Below, piece by piece: positions 8,684 through 17,478 of a stretch of DNA of 64,000 nucleotides (within the stretch, counting starts at the first letter, position 1; the number at the start of each line of letters is the position of its first letter). This DNA is from Bacteroidales bacterium. GTDB taxonomy: Bacteria > Bacteroidota > Bacteroidia > Bacteroidales > VadinHA17. Location of the stretch: NCBI GenBank assembly GCA_016709865.1, contig JADJLX010000005.1, forward strand, positions 1,612,001 through 1,676,000, written 5' to 3'. The position numbers and the translations under genes are program-made. The notes under the pieces are model-generated. The model did no database searches, was not told the origin of the DNA, and worked only from the letters and a program-made list of their open reading frames with translations.

Positions 8684-10048
8684 CTAAAAACTGCCTGACT
8701 CAAAATCAAGAAGTTTAAGTCCTTTACTGATCTCTTCGCTCGACATAAACAGATTCCATAACAATCCGGTCCTGTAATTCTCGATCATTACAACTATGGG
8801 TCCCTGATCTATAGCAAGATATTTCTGCGGATACCAGTCATATTGCTCACTGAATGCATCATAGAAACCAAATTCTCCCCAGATTTTAGTTCCAAGAACA
8901 TTATAGAAATGTTTCAATGCGTCCATCGATTCTTTTGGAGTATAAGGAAATGATGAAAGAGCAGCAGTGGGAGTTATTACACCCATATCATTTTTTTCAC
9001 CCGGACTATGAGCGGCATAAAATTTAACGGAGTAACTGGCTGTAAGACCCCAGCACTTATCACTATATCCTTTATACTTTAAAGGATTGACAGAACACCA
9101 CTTCCAGTTTATTAAAGTATGGTTCTTATTCTGCTGCCAGTAATCTGCATACCTGTCTTTCAGATTCCGTGGGTCTAATCCCAGATAAGAATAGTGTGAC
9201 CAGAATAATGGTCCGCCATACTCCTCAGCACCATTATGTTTAAGTGTAAGAACATAACCATATTTACCACTTGTTGTTTTTATCCCGCCGCTTCTGGCCC
9301 ACCCTTCATGATACGCAGAGGCGCTTACCGGAAATGTCGGAGAGGATGCAGCTAGTATATATAATATAAGACATTCATTATAACCTTCAACCTTAAAGTT
9401 CATGTCCCATCCGAAATCAGGCGACCAGTGCCAGTAGATAGCATTTTGGCCTCCGCGTGTAAACCAGTTCCATTCTACCTCCCTCCATAATTGATCTATC
9501 TCAGAAGCCAGCTGAATCTCTCTCTCCGAACCTTTTGCAAAGTATTGTCTCACAACAAGCAGTCCCTGCATTAGGTATGCTGTTTCAACAAGGTCTGCCC
9601 CATTATCTTTCTGACTAAAAGGTTTAACACGACCTGTTTCTCCATATATCCAGTGCGACCAGGCACCGTGAAATCTGTCGGCACTTTTTAGAAAATTAAC
9701 AATCTTATTTAGTCTTGAATAGCCTTCTTCCCTTGTAATAAAACCTCGTTCTATTCCGGCCAGTATTGCTAAAACACCAAACCCGGTACCTCCGGAAGTA
9801 ACAACATTCATATCATTATCTGGATAAACTCCGTCAACATGATAGCGCTCACGGGCCATGCCCGAATTCGGTTCGGCACCATCCCAGAAATATCTGAAGG
9901 TCCTGTACTGAACAAGAGTCAGAAGTGAATCATCACTGATCTGGTTAAATCCTGTTTTTGATTCAGATCCATCACTGTTTTTTTGAGAATGAGAACAGGA
10001 AATACTTAGAACTGATATAAGGAATAAGACAAAAGAAATGTTTCGCAT
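8684..10048 (-). CDS. secreted glucoamylase-family / GH144-like glucan hydrolase, lipoprotein
   Basis: A protein of about 454 aa with lipobox SISC followed by a helical-barrel hydrolase region. The stretches YRTFRYFWDGAEPNSGMARE, TSGGTGFGV and GWDMNFKVEGYNECL match the glycoamylase Pfam family (GH144, beta-1,2-glucanases). The start at 10048 (MRNISFVLF) is chosen because the -7 box at 10077-10084 puts the transcript start near 10070; the ATG at 10063 is the alternative. The exact glucan substrate is not certain. It is not part of a visible SusCD locus. Confidence 0.8.
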   Translation of the reverse strand: MRNISFVLFLISVLSISCSHSQKNSDGSESKTGFNQISDDSLLTLVQYRTFRYFWDGAEPNSGMARERYHVDGVYPDNDMNVVTSGGTGFGVLAILAGIERGFITREEGYSRLNKIVNFLKSADRFHGAWSHWIYGETGRVKPFSQKDNGADLVETAYLMQGLLVVRQYFAKGSEREIQLASEIDQLWREVEWNWFTRGGQNAIYWHWSPDFGWDMNFKVEGYNECLILYILAASSPTFPVSASAYHEGWARSGGIKTTSGKYGYVLTLKHNGAEEYGGPLFWSHYSYLGLDPRNLKDRYADYWQQNKNHTLINWKWCSVNPLKYKGYSDKCWGLTASYSVKFYAAHSPGEKNDMGVITPTAALSSFPYTPKESMDALKHFYNVLGTKIWGEFGFYDAFSEQYDWYPQKYLAIDQGPIVVMIENYRTGLLWNLFMSSEEISKGLKLLDFESGSF

Positions 10049-10076
10049 CTTAGTTGGTAACATATTAGTTATAATA

Positions 10077-10084
10077 CAAATATA
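10077..10084 (-). promoter_or_regulatory. -7 box for the GH144-like gene
   Basis: TATATTTG on the minus strand, a perfect TAnnTTTG, about 30 nt before the chosen start. No good -33 TTG at the usual distance. Confidence 0.45.
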
Positions 10085-10119
10085 GCCAAAATCAAATACA
10101 TAAGAATGTATGGTGTGTG

Positions 10120-10271
10120 ACTGAAAAGACAAAATACTGCCTCATATGATTTGTATTCATAAATGGTGGACGCCCTTCCCTTATTGTTTAAGGGAAGGGA
10201 CGGGGAAGGGTTAAGAATAGTAGGGGATTACGACCTCACTCCGTTCGGTCGTGATCCCTGGTGGGTGGCCT

Positions 10272-10282
<11 letters not shown>
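10120..10282 (-). repeat. second tail unit, copy B (near-identical to 3484-3643, inverted)
   Basis: Reverse complement of the block downstream of the other tRNA-Ser, with the same two hairpins; the perfect 11-bp stem lies at 10174-10200. The copies agree almost base for base and then diverge past about 10130, where the other copy carries a further CTTTGCAGGCCACC. An apparent reading frame across this block and the tRNA is an artefact of the repeat. Confidence 0.8.
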
Positions 10283-10486
<204 letters not shown>

Positions 10487-10577
10487 TGAATGGTGTTGAG
10501 CGCGACAAAAGTAGGAAAACAAGTATTAAGTTCAAAATAAATTAAATTTTTATTTCAAACCATCTGAATATCAAAGT

Positions 10578-11990
10578 TTAACTCAATTTTCTTTTCAGAA
10601 GCACAACATTCTCAACATGATGAGTATGCGGAAACATATCAACCGGCTGTACACTAGCAACATAGTAGTCGTCAGAAAGTAAAAGTATATCACGTGCCTG
10701 TGTCGAAGGATTACAACTTACATAAACAATTCTTTCAGCTCCCGCTTTTGATATGATTTTAACAACATCCTCATGCATCCCGGCCCGTGGGGGATCGGTA
10801 ATAATAACATCAGGCCTGCCGTTAGCCTCAATAAACTGCCCTGAAAGGACATCTTTCATATCTCCGGAAAAGAAAAGTGTATTATTTACACTATTTATCT
10901 GTGAATTAATAACTGCATCCTTTACCGCCTCATCAACATACTCAATACCAATAACTTTTTCTGCAAAACCGGCAACAAAATTTGCAATTGTACCTGTTCC
11001 GGTATACAGATCATAAACAGTTTCCCTGCCTGTAAGTCCGGCGAATTCGAGCGCAACTCTGTATAAGGTTAAAGCCTGCCTGGTATTTGTCTGATAAAAG
11101 GATTTAGGTCCTATCCTGAACTGCAAATCACCCATATGCTCGGTAAGGTGGCCCTCTCCCTTATAAAGGATTGGCTCCTGGTCATTTAATGAGTCGTTCT
11201 TCTTTGAGTTAATAACATACTGAAGTGAAGAGATCTGCGGAAATTCTGATGCAAGAAAATCAAGAAGCCCTTCACGTTTCTCAGCATCTTCATGAAAGAA
11301 AACCACAATTACCATAACCTTTCCCTCAAGGGAGTTACGGATAACTATGTTTCGCAGGAACCCTTTCTGCTCCCTGAGATCAAAGAATTCGAGGTGGTTC
11401 CTTAAAGCATACTCCCTGACCTTGTTTTTAATAGTATTTGAAGGTTCGGGCTGCAGATGACACTCTTCTATATCAAGTACCTTGTCAAACAATCCGGGTA
11501 TATGAAACCCCAGGGCACCCTCCTTCTGGAATTCAGTATCTGATTCAACCTCTTCCTTTGTAAGCCATCTCTTATCCGAAAAAGTGTATTCAAGCTTATT
11601 CCTGTAATGAAATACTTCTTCCGACCCGCTAATGGGATGAATAACCGGAAGTTCTACTTTGCCTATTCGTGTAAGATTATCCCTCACCTGCTTCTCCTTG
11701 TATCTGAGCTGCATATCATATGGAAGATGCTGCCATTTACAGCCTCCGCATACTCCGAAATGTATGCACCTGGCGGCAATCCTGTCAGGTGAGTATTCGC
11801 GGAACCGGATCACTTTCCCTTCAAGATACTTCTTCCTTTTCCTTATTACCCTGAGATCAACAACATCTCCCGGAATCAGCATTGGAACAAAAACCACCAG
11901 ATTATCTACCCTGGCTACCGCATTCCCCTCAGCTCCTATGTCTGTTATCCTGACATTCTCAAGTACAGGCAGCTCCTTTTTTCTTCCCAT
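10578..11990 (-). CDS. rlmD: 23S rRNA (uracil-5-)-methyltransferase, RlmD/RumA family
   Basis: A 470 aa SAM-dependent methyltransferase making 5-methyluridine in RNA. It has an N-terminal TRAM domain (about 8-65), iron-sulfur cysteines Cys75, Cys81, Cys84 and Cys177, the SAM motif DLYTGTGT (327-334), DPPRAG (399-404) and catalytic Cys426 in VSCNPST. It follows the secreted hydrolase gene directly, with its start codon abutting that stop, so they share a transcript. The target base (U1939, U747 or a tRNA position) cannot be decided by eye. Confidence 0.88.
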   Translation of the reverse strand: MGRKKELPVLENVRITDIGAEGNAVARVDNLVVFVPMLIPGDVVDLRVIRKRKKYLEGKVIRFREYSPDRIAARCIHFGVCGGCKWQHLPYDMQLRYKEKQVRDNLTRIGKVELPVIHPISGSEEVFHYRNKLEYTFSDKRWLTKEEVESDTEFQKEGALGFHIPGLFDKVLDIEECHLQPEPSNTIKNKVREYALRNHLEFFDLREQKGFLRNIVIRNSLEGKVMVIVVFFHEDAEKREGLLDFLASEFPQISSLQYVINSKKNDSLNDQEPILYKGEGHLTEHMGDLQFRIGPKSFYQTNTRQALTLYRVALEFAGLTGRETVYDLYTGTGTIANFVAGFAEKVIGIEYVDEAVKDAVINSQINSVNNTLFFSGDMKDVLSGQFIEANGRPDVIITDPPRAGMHEDVVKIISKAGAERIVYVSCNPSTQARDILLLSDDYYVASVQPVDMFPHTHHVENVVLLKRKLS

Positions 11991-13229
11991 TTATTTCGAT
12001 CCTCCCAGATTCATCAGAAACTGTATACTCTGCATCACAAAAGGAGCAACTCCATCTCCGTGATCAGCTCCCGGTATTATTACCTTCTTACATATATCAG
12101 GCGAAGTCCCTTCTGCTATCATCGAAGAATAAATGTTTTCAGTGGTTACAGGATTAACACTGGTGTCTTTTTCTCCGTGTACAAGAAGAAGTGGTTTAAA
12201 TGTATGCCATGCTGAAATACTATTCCTGTTGAGTGCTTCTCTTACTGAAGAGTATTTAGGCGATGTGGCAAACCCTGAAATGAAATCAGGATTTAATAGT
12301 CCTGGTATTGAAGTTGTAAGTTGTGCATTTATCTGATCAGAACCAAGTAACCCTGTATAGAGTGATGAAACACGTGAGGCATAAGGTTCATTAAAAATAT
12401 CTGTTACCGGATTCGTAAACTGATGATATGAGGTATATGCATTCAGAATGTATCCAAGGTAGACAGGCATTGGGTATGTAGTTATGGTTGTCATTCCCTG
12501 AAACAGAAGTGAAATATTATAAGGTCCTGCTCCACAGGCGCTTCCGGCTAAATTAAAATCACTGCTATAATCGAGTTCCATTGCTTTATGCAGTGCCAGA
12601 GTAGCCCATCCTCCCTGGGAATAGCCAATGAGATAATACTCATCTTTCAGCACAATTCCTTCGATCTCTCCGGCAATCATCTCTTTTACAGCAAAATGCA
12701 TATCAATCAGCGACTGAACTGTTGGCTCTTTAACCAGATACGGATGCGGAATATCTGCAGATTCACCGAATCCGGGATAATCAGCAATAACTACAATATA
12801 TCCCATTGAAGCAACAATCTCAATCATCTGATAAGAATAGTTTGTTGCAAATTCGCTGGGCGCGTAGGCATTAACTGTATTGGTTCCATTCTGAAATGAG
12901 AGAACCGGATATTCACCCGGAGTTAAGGGCACGCAGACCAGTCCTGAAGCACTGATCTCTTTACCGTCAACAGTAGTATTATAAACGATTTTGTATATAA
13001 TGACATCACCTTTTACAAATGCTTTCAGACTGCTGACTTCCGGAATGGTTGCGGAAGCAGCATTTATAAGGTTGGTAATGTAAGTCTTGGTATATGTGGA
13101 TGTCTCCTCTTTTGAAACAAAGTAAGAATAATCCGGACCCTGGTCATCTTTCTGGCAGGAGGTTACAAAAGTGATTATTAATATAACAAGAACCGGAAGT
13201 CGTAATAAATATTTTCTAACAATCATCAT
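11991..13229 (-). CDS. secreted alpha/beta hydrolase (secretory lipase type), lipoprotein
   Basis: A 412 aa lipoprotein (lipobox TSC, Cys25). The nucleophile elbow GYSQGG places Ser204, with Asp355 in HGEKD and His390 in GADHG completing a catalytic triad. The overall form resembles secretory lipases and lipoprotein esterases. It should act on ester substrates at the cell surface or in the periplasm; the substrate is unknown. The gene is translationally adjacent to rlmD, which is probably just shared transcription. Confidence 0.82.
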   Translation of the reverse strand: MMIVRKYLLRLPVLVILIITFVTSCQKDDQGPDYSYFVSKEETSTYTKTYITNLINAASATIPEVSSLKAFVKGDVIIYKIVYNTTVDGKEISASGLVCVPLTPGEYPVLSFQNGTNTVNAYAPSEFATNYSYQMIEIVASMGYIVVIADYPGFGESADIPHPYLVKEPTVQSLIDMHFAVKEMIAGEIEGIVLKDEYYLIGYSQGGWATLALHKAMELDYSSDFNLAGSACGAGPYNISLLFQGMTTITTYPMPVYLGYILNAYTSYHQFTNPVTDIFNEPYASRVSSLYTGLLGSDQINAQLTTSIPGLLNPDFISGFATSPKYSSVREALNRNSISAWHTFKPLLLVHGEKDTSVNPVTTENIYSSMIAEGTSPDICKKVIIPGADHGDGVAPFVMQSIQFLMNLGGSK

Positions 13230-13283
13230 ATCTGAGTTTTATGATTATTAATCTATTGAAATCGTCGATAGATTAATCTGATG

Positions 13284-13291
13284 CAAATATA
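13284..13291 (-). promoter_or_regulatory. -7 box for the hydrolase-rlmD transcript
   Basis: TATATTTG on the minus strand, 55 nt before the start. A TTG lies 23 nt further upstream, longer than the usual 19-nt spacer. Confidence 0.4.
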
Positions 13292-13430
13292 GCTTTTCTG
13301 AAGAGAACATCTATCAACGGATCAGGTGCTGAAAAATTATTTGATTATCTGACAGAATATTCTGAAATTAGCTATGAAAATTTGTCTCGCAACAATTTTC
13401 AAAAGACATCTTAATCTAATACTGATCTTT

Positions 13431-14198
13431 ATGAAAAGAGCTCTGTTCTTTGTGCTGCTCTTTATTCCGGAGCATATACTGTTATCACAGAACCTGGTAA
13501 TAAATCCGGGATTCGAGACCTGGAGTAAACCTGATAAACTAACCAGCTGGACAAACACCCAAGGCTGTCTGAAAGATTCCGTTTTTGTTTTGTCAGGTGA
13601 CTACTCATGCAGGCAGGAGGGAACTACCACTTCAAGGGATCTGGGTCAGAAATTTGTTGTCAAACCATCAACTCCTTACAGGTTTTCATTCTATTACAAA
13701 ACAGGTACTGAAACAACCGGCAATGGTTGCAGGGTATGGTGCTCATGGCTCGATAACAGTCAGGTTGGAATAGATGATCCCGTAATTCACTCCGGGTTTA
13801 TGAAAAGCGTGGAGTGGCTAAAATATGAAGTTGCAGTTACATCTCCGGCAGAAGCCGGTTACTTCTATCTTCTTGTAAGAACATTACCGAACAGTGTAAC
13901 TTACTGGGATGATTTTCTTTTTGAAGAAGATATAGTTTCATCAGCCTCTGATTCAAAGGCCCCGGAAATTAAGATTTATCCTAACCCGGCTCATAATTAC
14001 CTCACAATCAGCAACATGCAAAATGTACAACAAATTGATATTCAGGGCATTACAGGCATAATAGTTTGGTCAGAAAAATTACAGGATGAGGAGCAGATCA
14101 CAATCCCAGTTTCTCAATTACCGAATGGCATTTACTTTGTCAGGATTATTTCATATGGAAAACTGATGACATACAAGTTTATTAAAACTAGGTTTTAA
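13431..14198 (+). CDS. secreted carbohydrate-binding-like protein with T9SS sorting domain
   Basis: A 255 aa protein. The signal peptide MKRALFFVLLFIPEHILLSQ ends at a likely cleavage before NLVINPGFETW, which opens a jelly-roll domain of the carbohydrate-binding type (about 22-170). The last 75 residues, from IKIYPNPAHNYL, are a type A C-terminal sorting domain, so it should cross the outer membrane by type IX secretion and be attached to the surface or released. The start at 13431 is preferred over 13374 because it fits the signal peptide. No catalytic domain is visible. Confidence 0.85.
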   Translation: MKRALFFVLLFIPEHILLSQNLVINPGFETWSKPDKLTSWTNTQGCLKDSVFVLSGDYSCRQEGTTTSRDLGQKFVVKPSTPYRFSFYYKTGTETTGNGCRVWCSWLDNSQVGIDDPVIHSGFMKSVEWLKYEVAVTSPAEAGYFYLLVRTLPNSVTYWDDFLFEEDIVSSASDSKAPEIKIYPNPAHNYLTISNMQNVQQIDIQGITGIIVWSEKLQDEEQITIPVSQLPNGIYFVRIISYGKLMTYKFIKTRF

Positions 14199-14208
14199 AT
14201 CCTTATAA

Positions 14209-14272
14209 CCACGGAGTTACACGAAGTTACACGGAGACCGAAGACCGGAGACCGGAGACGGAAGACGGAAGT
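14209..14272. repeat. degenerate short-word repeat, left arm of the four-helix-bundle element
   Basis: CCACGGAGTTACACGAAG-type words run into GACCGGAGACCGGAGACGG-type words. The second part is the imperfect inverse of 14668-14702 on the far side of the gene. Confidence 0.7.
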
Positions 14273-14293
14273 AAGAATTTAGACAAATCTACT

Positions 14294-14646
14294 ATGAAAT
14301 TTAAATTTGAGAAACTCATTATTTGGCAAAAGGCCATGGATTATGGAGAAACCATATACAGATTATCCATAAATTTTCCCAAAGAAGAAACATATAATCT
14401 TGTTAGTCAAATCCGAAGAGCCGCAGATTCCATAGCTTTAAATATCGCAGAAGGAACCATAGGCCAATCAAACCCTGAACTAAAAAGTTTTTAAGTTATG
14501 CCATTCGTTCTCTTGCTGAAGTGGTTACATGTCTCCATAAAGCATCTAAAAGAAAATACATTACAGACTCAGAGTTTTCAGACAATTATGAATTTGCGTT
14601 TAACTTGATGAACATGATGATTGCTTTCAGAAATAAAATCAATTAA
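14294..14646 (+). pseudogene. four-helix-bundle protein (23S rRNA IVP / S23 family), frameshifted
   Basis: The start MKFKFEKLIIWQKAMDYGE and the motif RRAADSIALNIAEG are diagnostic for the four-helix-bundle family named after proteins encoded in 23S rRNA intervening sequences; the Avd protein of diversity-generating retroelements is related. The frame stops at 14494 in a run of five T. One more T would continue in frame through SYAIRSLAEVVTCLHKASKR to a stop at 14646, giving a normal protein of about 117 aa. So it is a single-base deletion, a sequencing error or, less likely, -1 slippage at T TTT TAA. Inverted repeats flank it. Confidence 0.85.
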
Positions 14647-14667
14647 TAGAGTAAAATACCTTTTTTT

Positions 14668-14702
14668 CTTCTTCCGTCTTCGGTCTTCGGTCTTCAGTCT
14701 TC
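14668..14702. repeat. degenerate short-word repeat, right arm of the four-helix-bundle element
   Basis: CTTCCGTCTTCGGTCTTCGG-type words, the reverse complement of the GAAGACGGAAGACC words at 14240-14272. The ABC-F promoter begins just beyond. Confidence 0.7.
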
Positions 14703-14720
14703 TAACTCACATTCTTTTCC

Positions 14721-14728
14721 TATATTTG
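14721..14728 (+). promoter_or_regulatory. -7 box for the ABC-F operon
   Basis: TATATTTG, a perfect match to TAnnTTTG, 21 nt before the ATG. No clear -33 TTG. Confidence 0.45.
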
Positions 14729-14749
14729 CAGACATTTTCACATTAGTCT

Positions 14750-16693
14750 ATGGTTTCGGTTCAGGATATCTCAGTTTCTTTCGGCAGTTTTGACCTCTTA
14801 TCAAATATATCTTTTCTGATAAATGACCAGGACCGTATTGGTCTGGCTGGCAAAAACGGTGCAGGCAAATCAACTCTTCTTAAGATTATATCAGGACTTC
14901 AGAGTCCTTCCGGAGGAACGATTGATATGTCGAAAGATGTAACTATCGGATATCTGCCGCAACAGATGCGGGTTGATGATACAACAACAGTTCTAAATGA
15001 GACGATCACAGCTTTTTCTGAAATAATTGGCTTATCTGAAGAGATTGAATACATAGGTTCTGAAATATCCAGGCGGGAAGACTATGAATCAGCCGACTAT
15101 CTGAAACTATGCGATCATCTGACAGTGGTTGAAGAGCGTTACCGCATGCTTGGAGGTACAAACTATATGGCTGAAGCTGAACAGACACTTCTCGGACTTG
15201 GTTTTGAAAGAAAAGATTTTGACAGAAACACAAAAGAGCTGAGCGGCGGATGGAGAATGCGTATTGAGCTTGCTAAGATCCTGCTCAGAAAACCATCTCT
15301 CTTCCTCCTTGATGAACCTACCAATCACCTTGATATCGAATCTATTCAGTGGCTCGAGACATTCCTTGCAAACTATTCCGGAGCTGTTGTTCTTGTTTCA
15401 CACGACCGTGCATTCCTTGACGCTGTCACTAAAAGAACCATTGAGATCTCTCTCGGGAAAATATACGACTACAAAGCAGCTTGGTCAAAATATCTGGTAC
15501 TCAGAGAGGAAAGAAGAACTCAGCAGATAGCAGCTTTCAGGAATCAGCAGAAGATGATTGAAGATACTGAAAAGTTTATTACACGATTCAGGTCAAAGGC
15601 AACAAAGGCTGTGCAGGTACAGTCGAAGATTAAACAACTCGATAAAGTTGAAAGACTTGAAGTTGATGAAGAAGATAAGAGCGCAATTAATCTGAGGTTC
15701 CCTCCTGCCCCGCGATCAGGGACTGTTGTAGTAGAGACTTTGGAGCTTTCTAAAAGCTACGGGACTCTTAATGTCCTGAATAAGATAGACTTCAAATTAC
15801 AAAGGGGAGAAAAAGTTGCATTTGTAGGCCGTAACGGTGAAGGGAAAAGTACTCTTTCCAAAATAATAATCGGGCAGCTCGATCATTCAGGCATACTCAA
15901 AATGGGACATAATGTGAAGATCGGCTACTTTGCACAGAACCAGGATGAGCTTCTGGATGAGAGCAGAACAGTACTTCAGACCATAGATGATATTGCCAAG
16001 GGAGACATTCGTACCAAAATACGCGACATGCTTGGTGCTTTCCTGTTCAGGGGAGATGATGTTGAAAAAAAAGTAAAGGTTCTTTCCGGAGGCGAAAGGT
16101 CGCGCCTTGCTCTTGTTAAGCTGCTCCTTGAACCAAGCAATCTTCTGGTACTCGATGAGCCAACAAACCACCTCGACATGCGTTCGAAAGATATCCTTAA
16201 ACAAGCTCTGATAAAATTTGATGGCACATTAATTGTGGTATCTCACGACAGGGATTTTCTGGATGGAATTGTTGGAAAAGTGTATGAATTCAGGAATAAC
16301 AGGATTAAGGAAAACATAGGAGGTATTTACGATTTCCTCCGAAAAAAGAAGATTGAGAACCTTAAGGATATTGAGAAAAAAGATAAAGCGAAGGTTGAAG
16401 CTGCCCAGGTAAATGTTTCATCGAACAAGCAAAAGTACCTCGAGAAGAAAGAGTTCGACAGAAACCTGAGAAGGCTGAGAAAGCGCCTTGAGGAGACTGA
16501 AAAGGAAATAGAAAAACTGGAAGCTGAAATAATTGCTGTTGATAAAACGTTTATGGAACCGGGTAACACTTCTGAAGCACATGATCTGGACTACAGAAAG
16601 TACCAGGATCTGAAGGAGCAACTCAATGAGGAAATGAACAAATGGGCTCAGTACAGTGAAGAGGTTGAGGAATTTTTAAAAACAAACAGTTGA
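14750..16693 (+). CDS. ABC-F family ATPase
   Basis: A 647 aa protein with two ABC domains and no membrane segments. Domain 1: Walker A GKNGAGKST (34-42), LSGG near 163, Walker B with LDEPTNHLD near 186. Domain 2: Walker A GRNGEGKS near 360, LSGGE near 445, LDEPTNHLD near 467. A linker arm (about 240-310) and a C-terminal coiled coil (about 545-640) complete the ABC-F form. These proteins bind the ribosome E site and relieve stalling; some give antibiotic resistance. The long coiled-coil tail resembles Uup/YheS-type housekeeping members. It heads a four-gene operon ending with rlmB. Confidence 0.9.
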   Translation: MVSVQDISVSFGSFDLLSNISFLINDQDRIGLAGKNGAGKSTLLKIISGLQSPSGGTIDMSKDVTIGYLPQQMRVDDTTTVLNETITAFSEIIGLSEEIEYIGSEISRREDYESADYLKLCDHLTVVEERYRMLGGTNYMAEAEQTLLGLGFERKDFDRNTKELSGGWRMRIELAKILLRKPSLFLLDEPTNHLDIESIQWLETFLANYSGAVVLVSHDRAFLDAVTKRTIEISLGKIYDYKAAWSKYLVLREERRTQQIAAFRNQQKMIEDTEKFITRFRSKATKAVQVQSKIKQLDKVERLEVDEEDKSAINLRFPPAPRSGTVVVETLELSKSYGTLNVLNKIDFKLQRGEKVAFVGRNGEGKSTLSKIIIGQLDHSGILKMGHNVKIGYFAQNQDELLDESRTVLQTIDDIAKGDIRTKIRDMLGAFLFRGDDVEKKVKVLSGGERSRLALVKLLLEPSNLLVLDEPTNHLDMRSKDILKQALIKFDGTLIVVSHDRDFLDGIVGKVYEFRNNRIKENIGGIYDFLRKKKIENLKDIEKKDKAKVEAAQVNVSSNKQKYLEKKEFDRNLRRLRKRLEETEKEIEKLEAEIIAVDKTFMEPGNTSEAHDLDYRKYQDLKEQLNEEMNKWAQYSEEVEEFLKTNS

Positions 16694-16695
16694 AG

Positions 16696-17466
16696 ATGGA
16701 TTCACTTCAATTTGAAAAAGAGTACCGGATACATGTTTATGAAACAGGTCCTGACGGGAAACTGAATCTCTATTCACTTTTTAATTATATGCAGGATATT
16801 GCTTCCGATCATGCCATCAGACTGGGATTTGGAAGAGACGATTTGATGAGGGATAACCGCTTTTGGGTATTGTCAAGGATCTATTCTGAAATCGAAATCT
16901 GGCCGCTTTGGGAAGAGACAATTATTATAAAAACATGGCCAAACGGAACAGATAAATTATTTGCTTTGAGAAATTATGAAGTCAGCTATCCCGATGGCAG
17001 ACATATCGCGTCGGGAACATCATCGTGGCTGATTCTTGACAGAACTACTAAAAGAGTTCAGAGACCAGATTCAATTCTTGCAACATACAATCCGAATCTT
17101 CATCAGGAGGTTTCTCCGATAAGATATGCTTCAAAACTTGAAAACAATTGTCAGGATGGGCAGACACAGGCGCTGTACAAAATAAAGATCAGCGATCTGG
17201 ACGTTAACCTTCATACAAATAATGTAAAATACCTGAATTGGGTTTGTGATACTTATGATCTGGATTTCATAATGAAAAACGAACCTCAATCAGCTGAAAT
17301 AAACTATCTTGCTGAATCAAAATATGATGAGGAAGTGATTATAAGAACCTCGTCTGAAAGTGAGAAGAATAATAGTTATAGCCACTCAATTTCCCGAACC
17401 GGCGATAATAAAGAGCTTTGCCGTCTCAGGATAGAATGGAGAGAAAACAACACAGTAAAAAGTTAA
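16696..17466 (+). CDS. acyl-ACP thioesterase (FatA/FatB family)
   Basis: A 256 aa double hot-dog protein that frees fatty acids from acyl carrier protein. The C-terminal hot-dog carries DLDVNLHTNNVKYLNWV, the family signature with the conserved Asn and His. The start is the ATG at 16696, 2 nt after the ABC-F stop; a TTG two codons earlier overlaps that stop. In Bacteroidota such enzymes adjust the acyl chain pool. Confidence 0.87.
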   Translation: MDSLQFEKEYRIHVYETGPDGKLNLYSLFNYMQDIASDHAIRLGFGRDDLMRDNRFWVLSRIYSEIEIWPLWEETIIIKTWPNGTDKLFALRNYEVSYPDGRHIASGTSSWLILDRTTKRVQRPDSILATYNPNLHQEVSPIRYASKLENNCQDGQTQALYKIKISDLDVNLHTNNVKYLNWVCDTYDLDFIMKNEPQSAEINYLAESKYDEEVIIRTSSESEKNNSYSHSISRTGDNKELCRLRIEWRENNTVKS

Positions 17467-17478
17467 CCAGACCCGGAG

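Noticed and set aside
14209..14702. Diversity-generating retroelement
   Set aside because: The four-helix-bundle gene resembles Avd, but there is no reverse transcriptase, template repeat or variable repeat in the window.
16327..16621. Open frames antisense to the ABC-F coiled coil
   Set aside because: They are low-complexity shadows (Ser/Phe/Leu rich) of the Lys/Glu-rich coiled coil.
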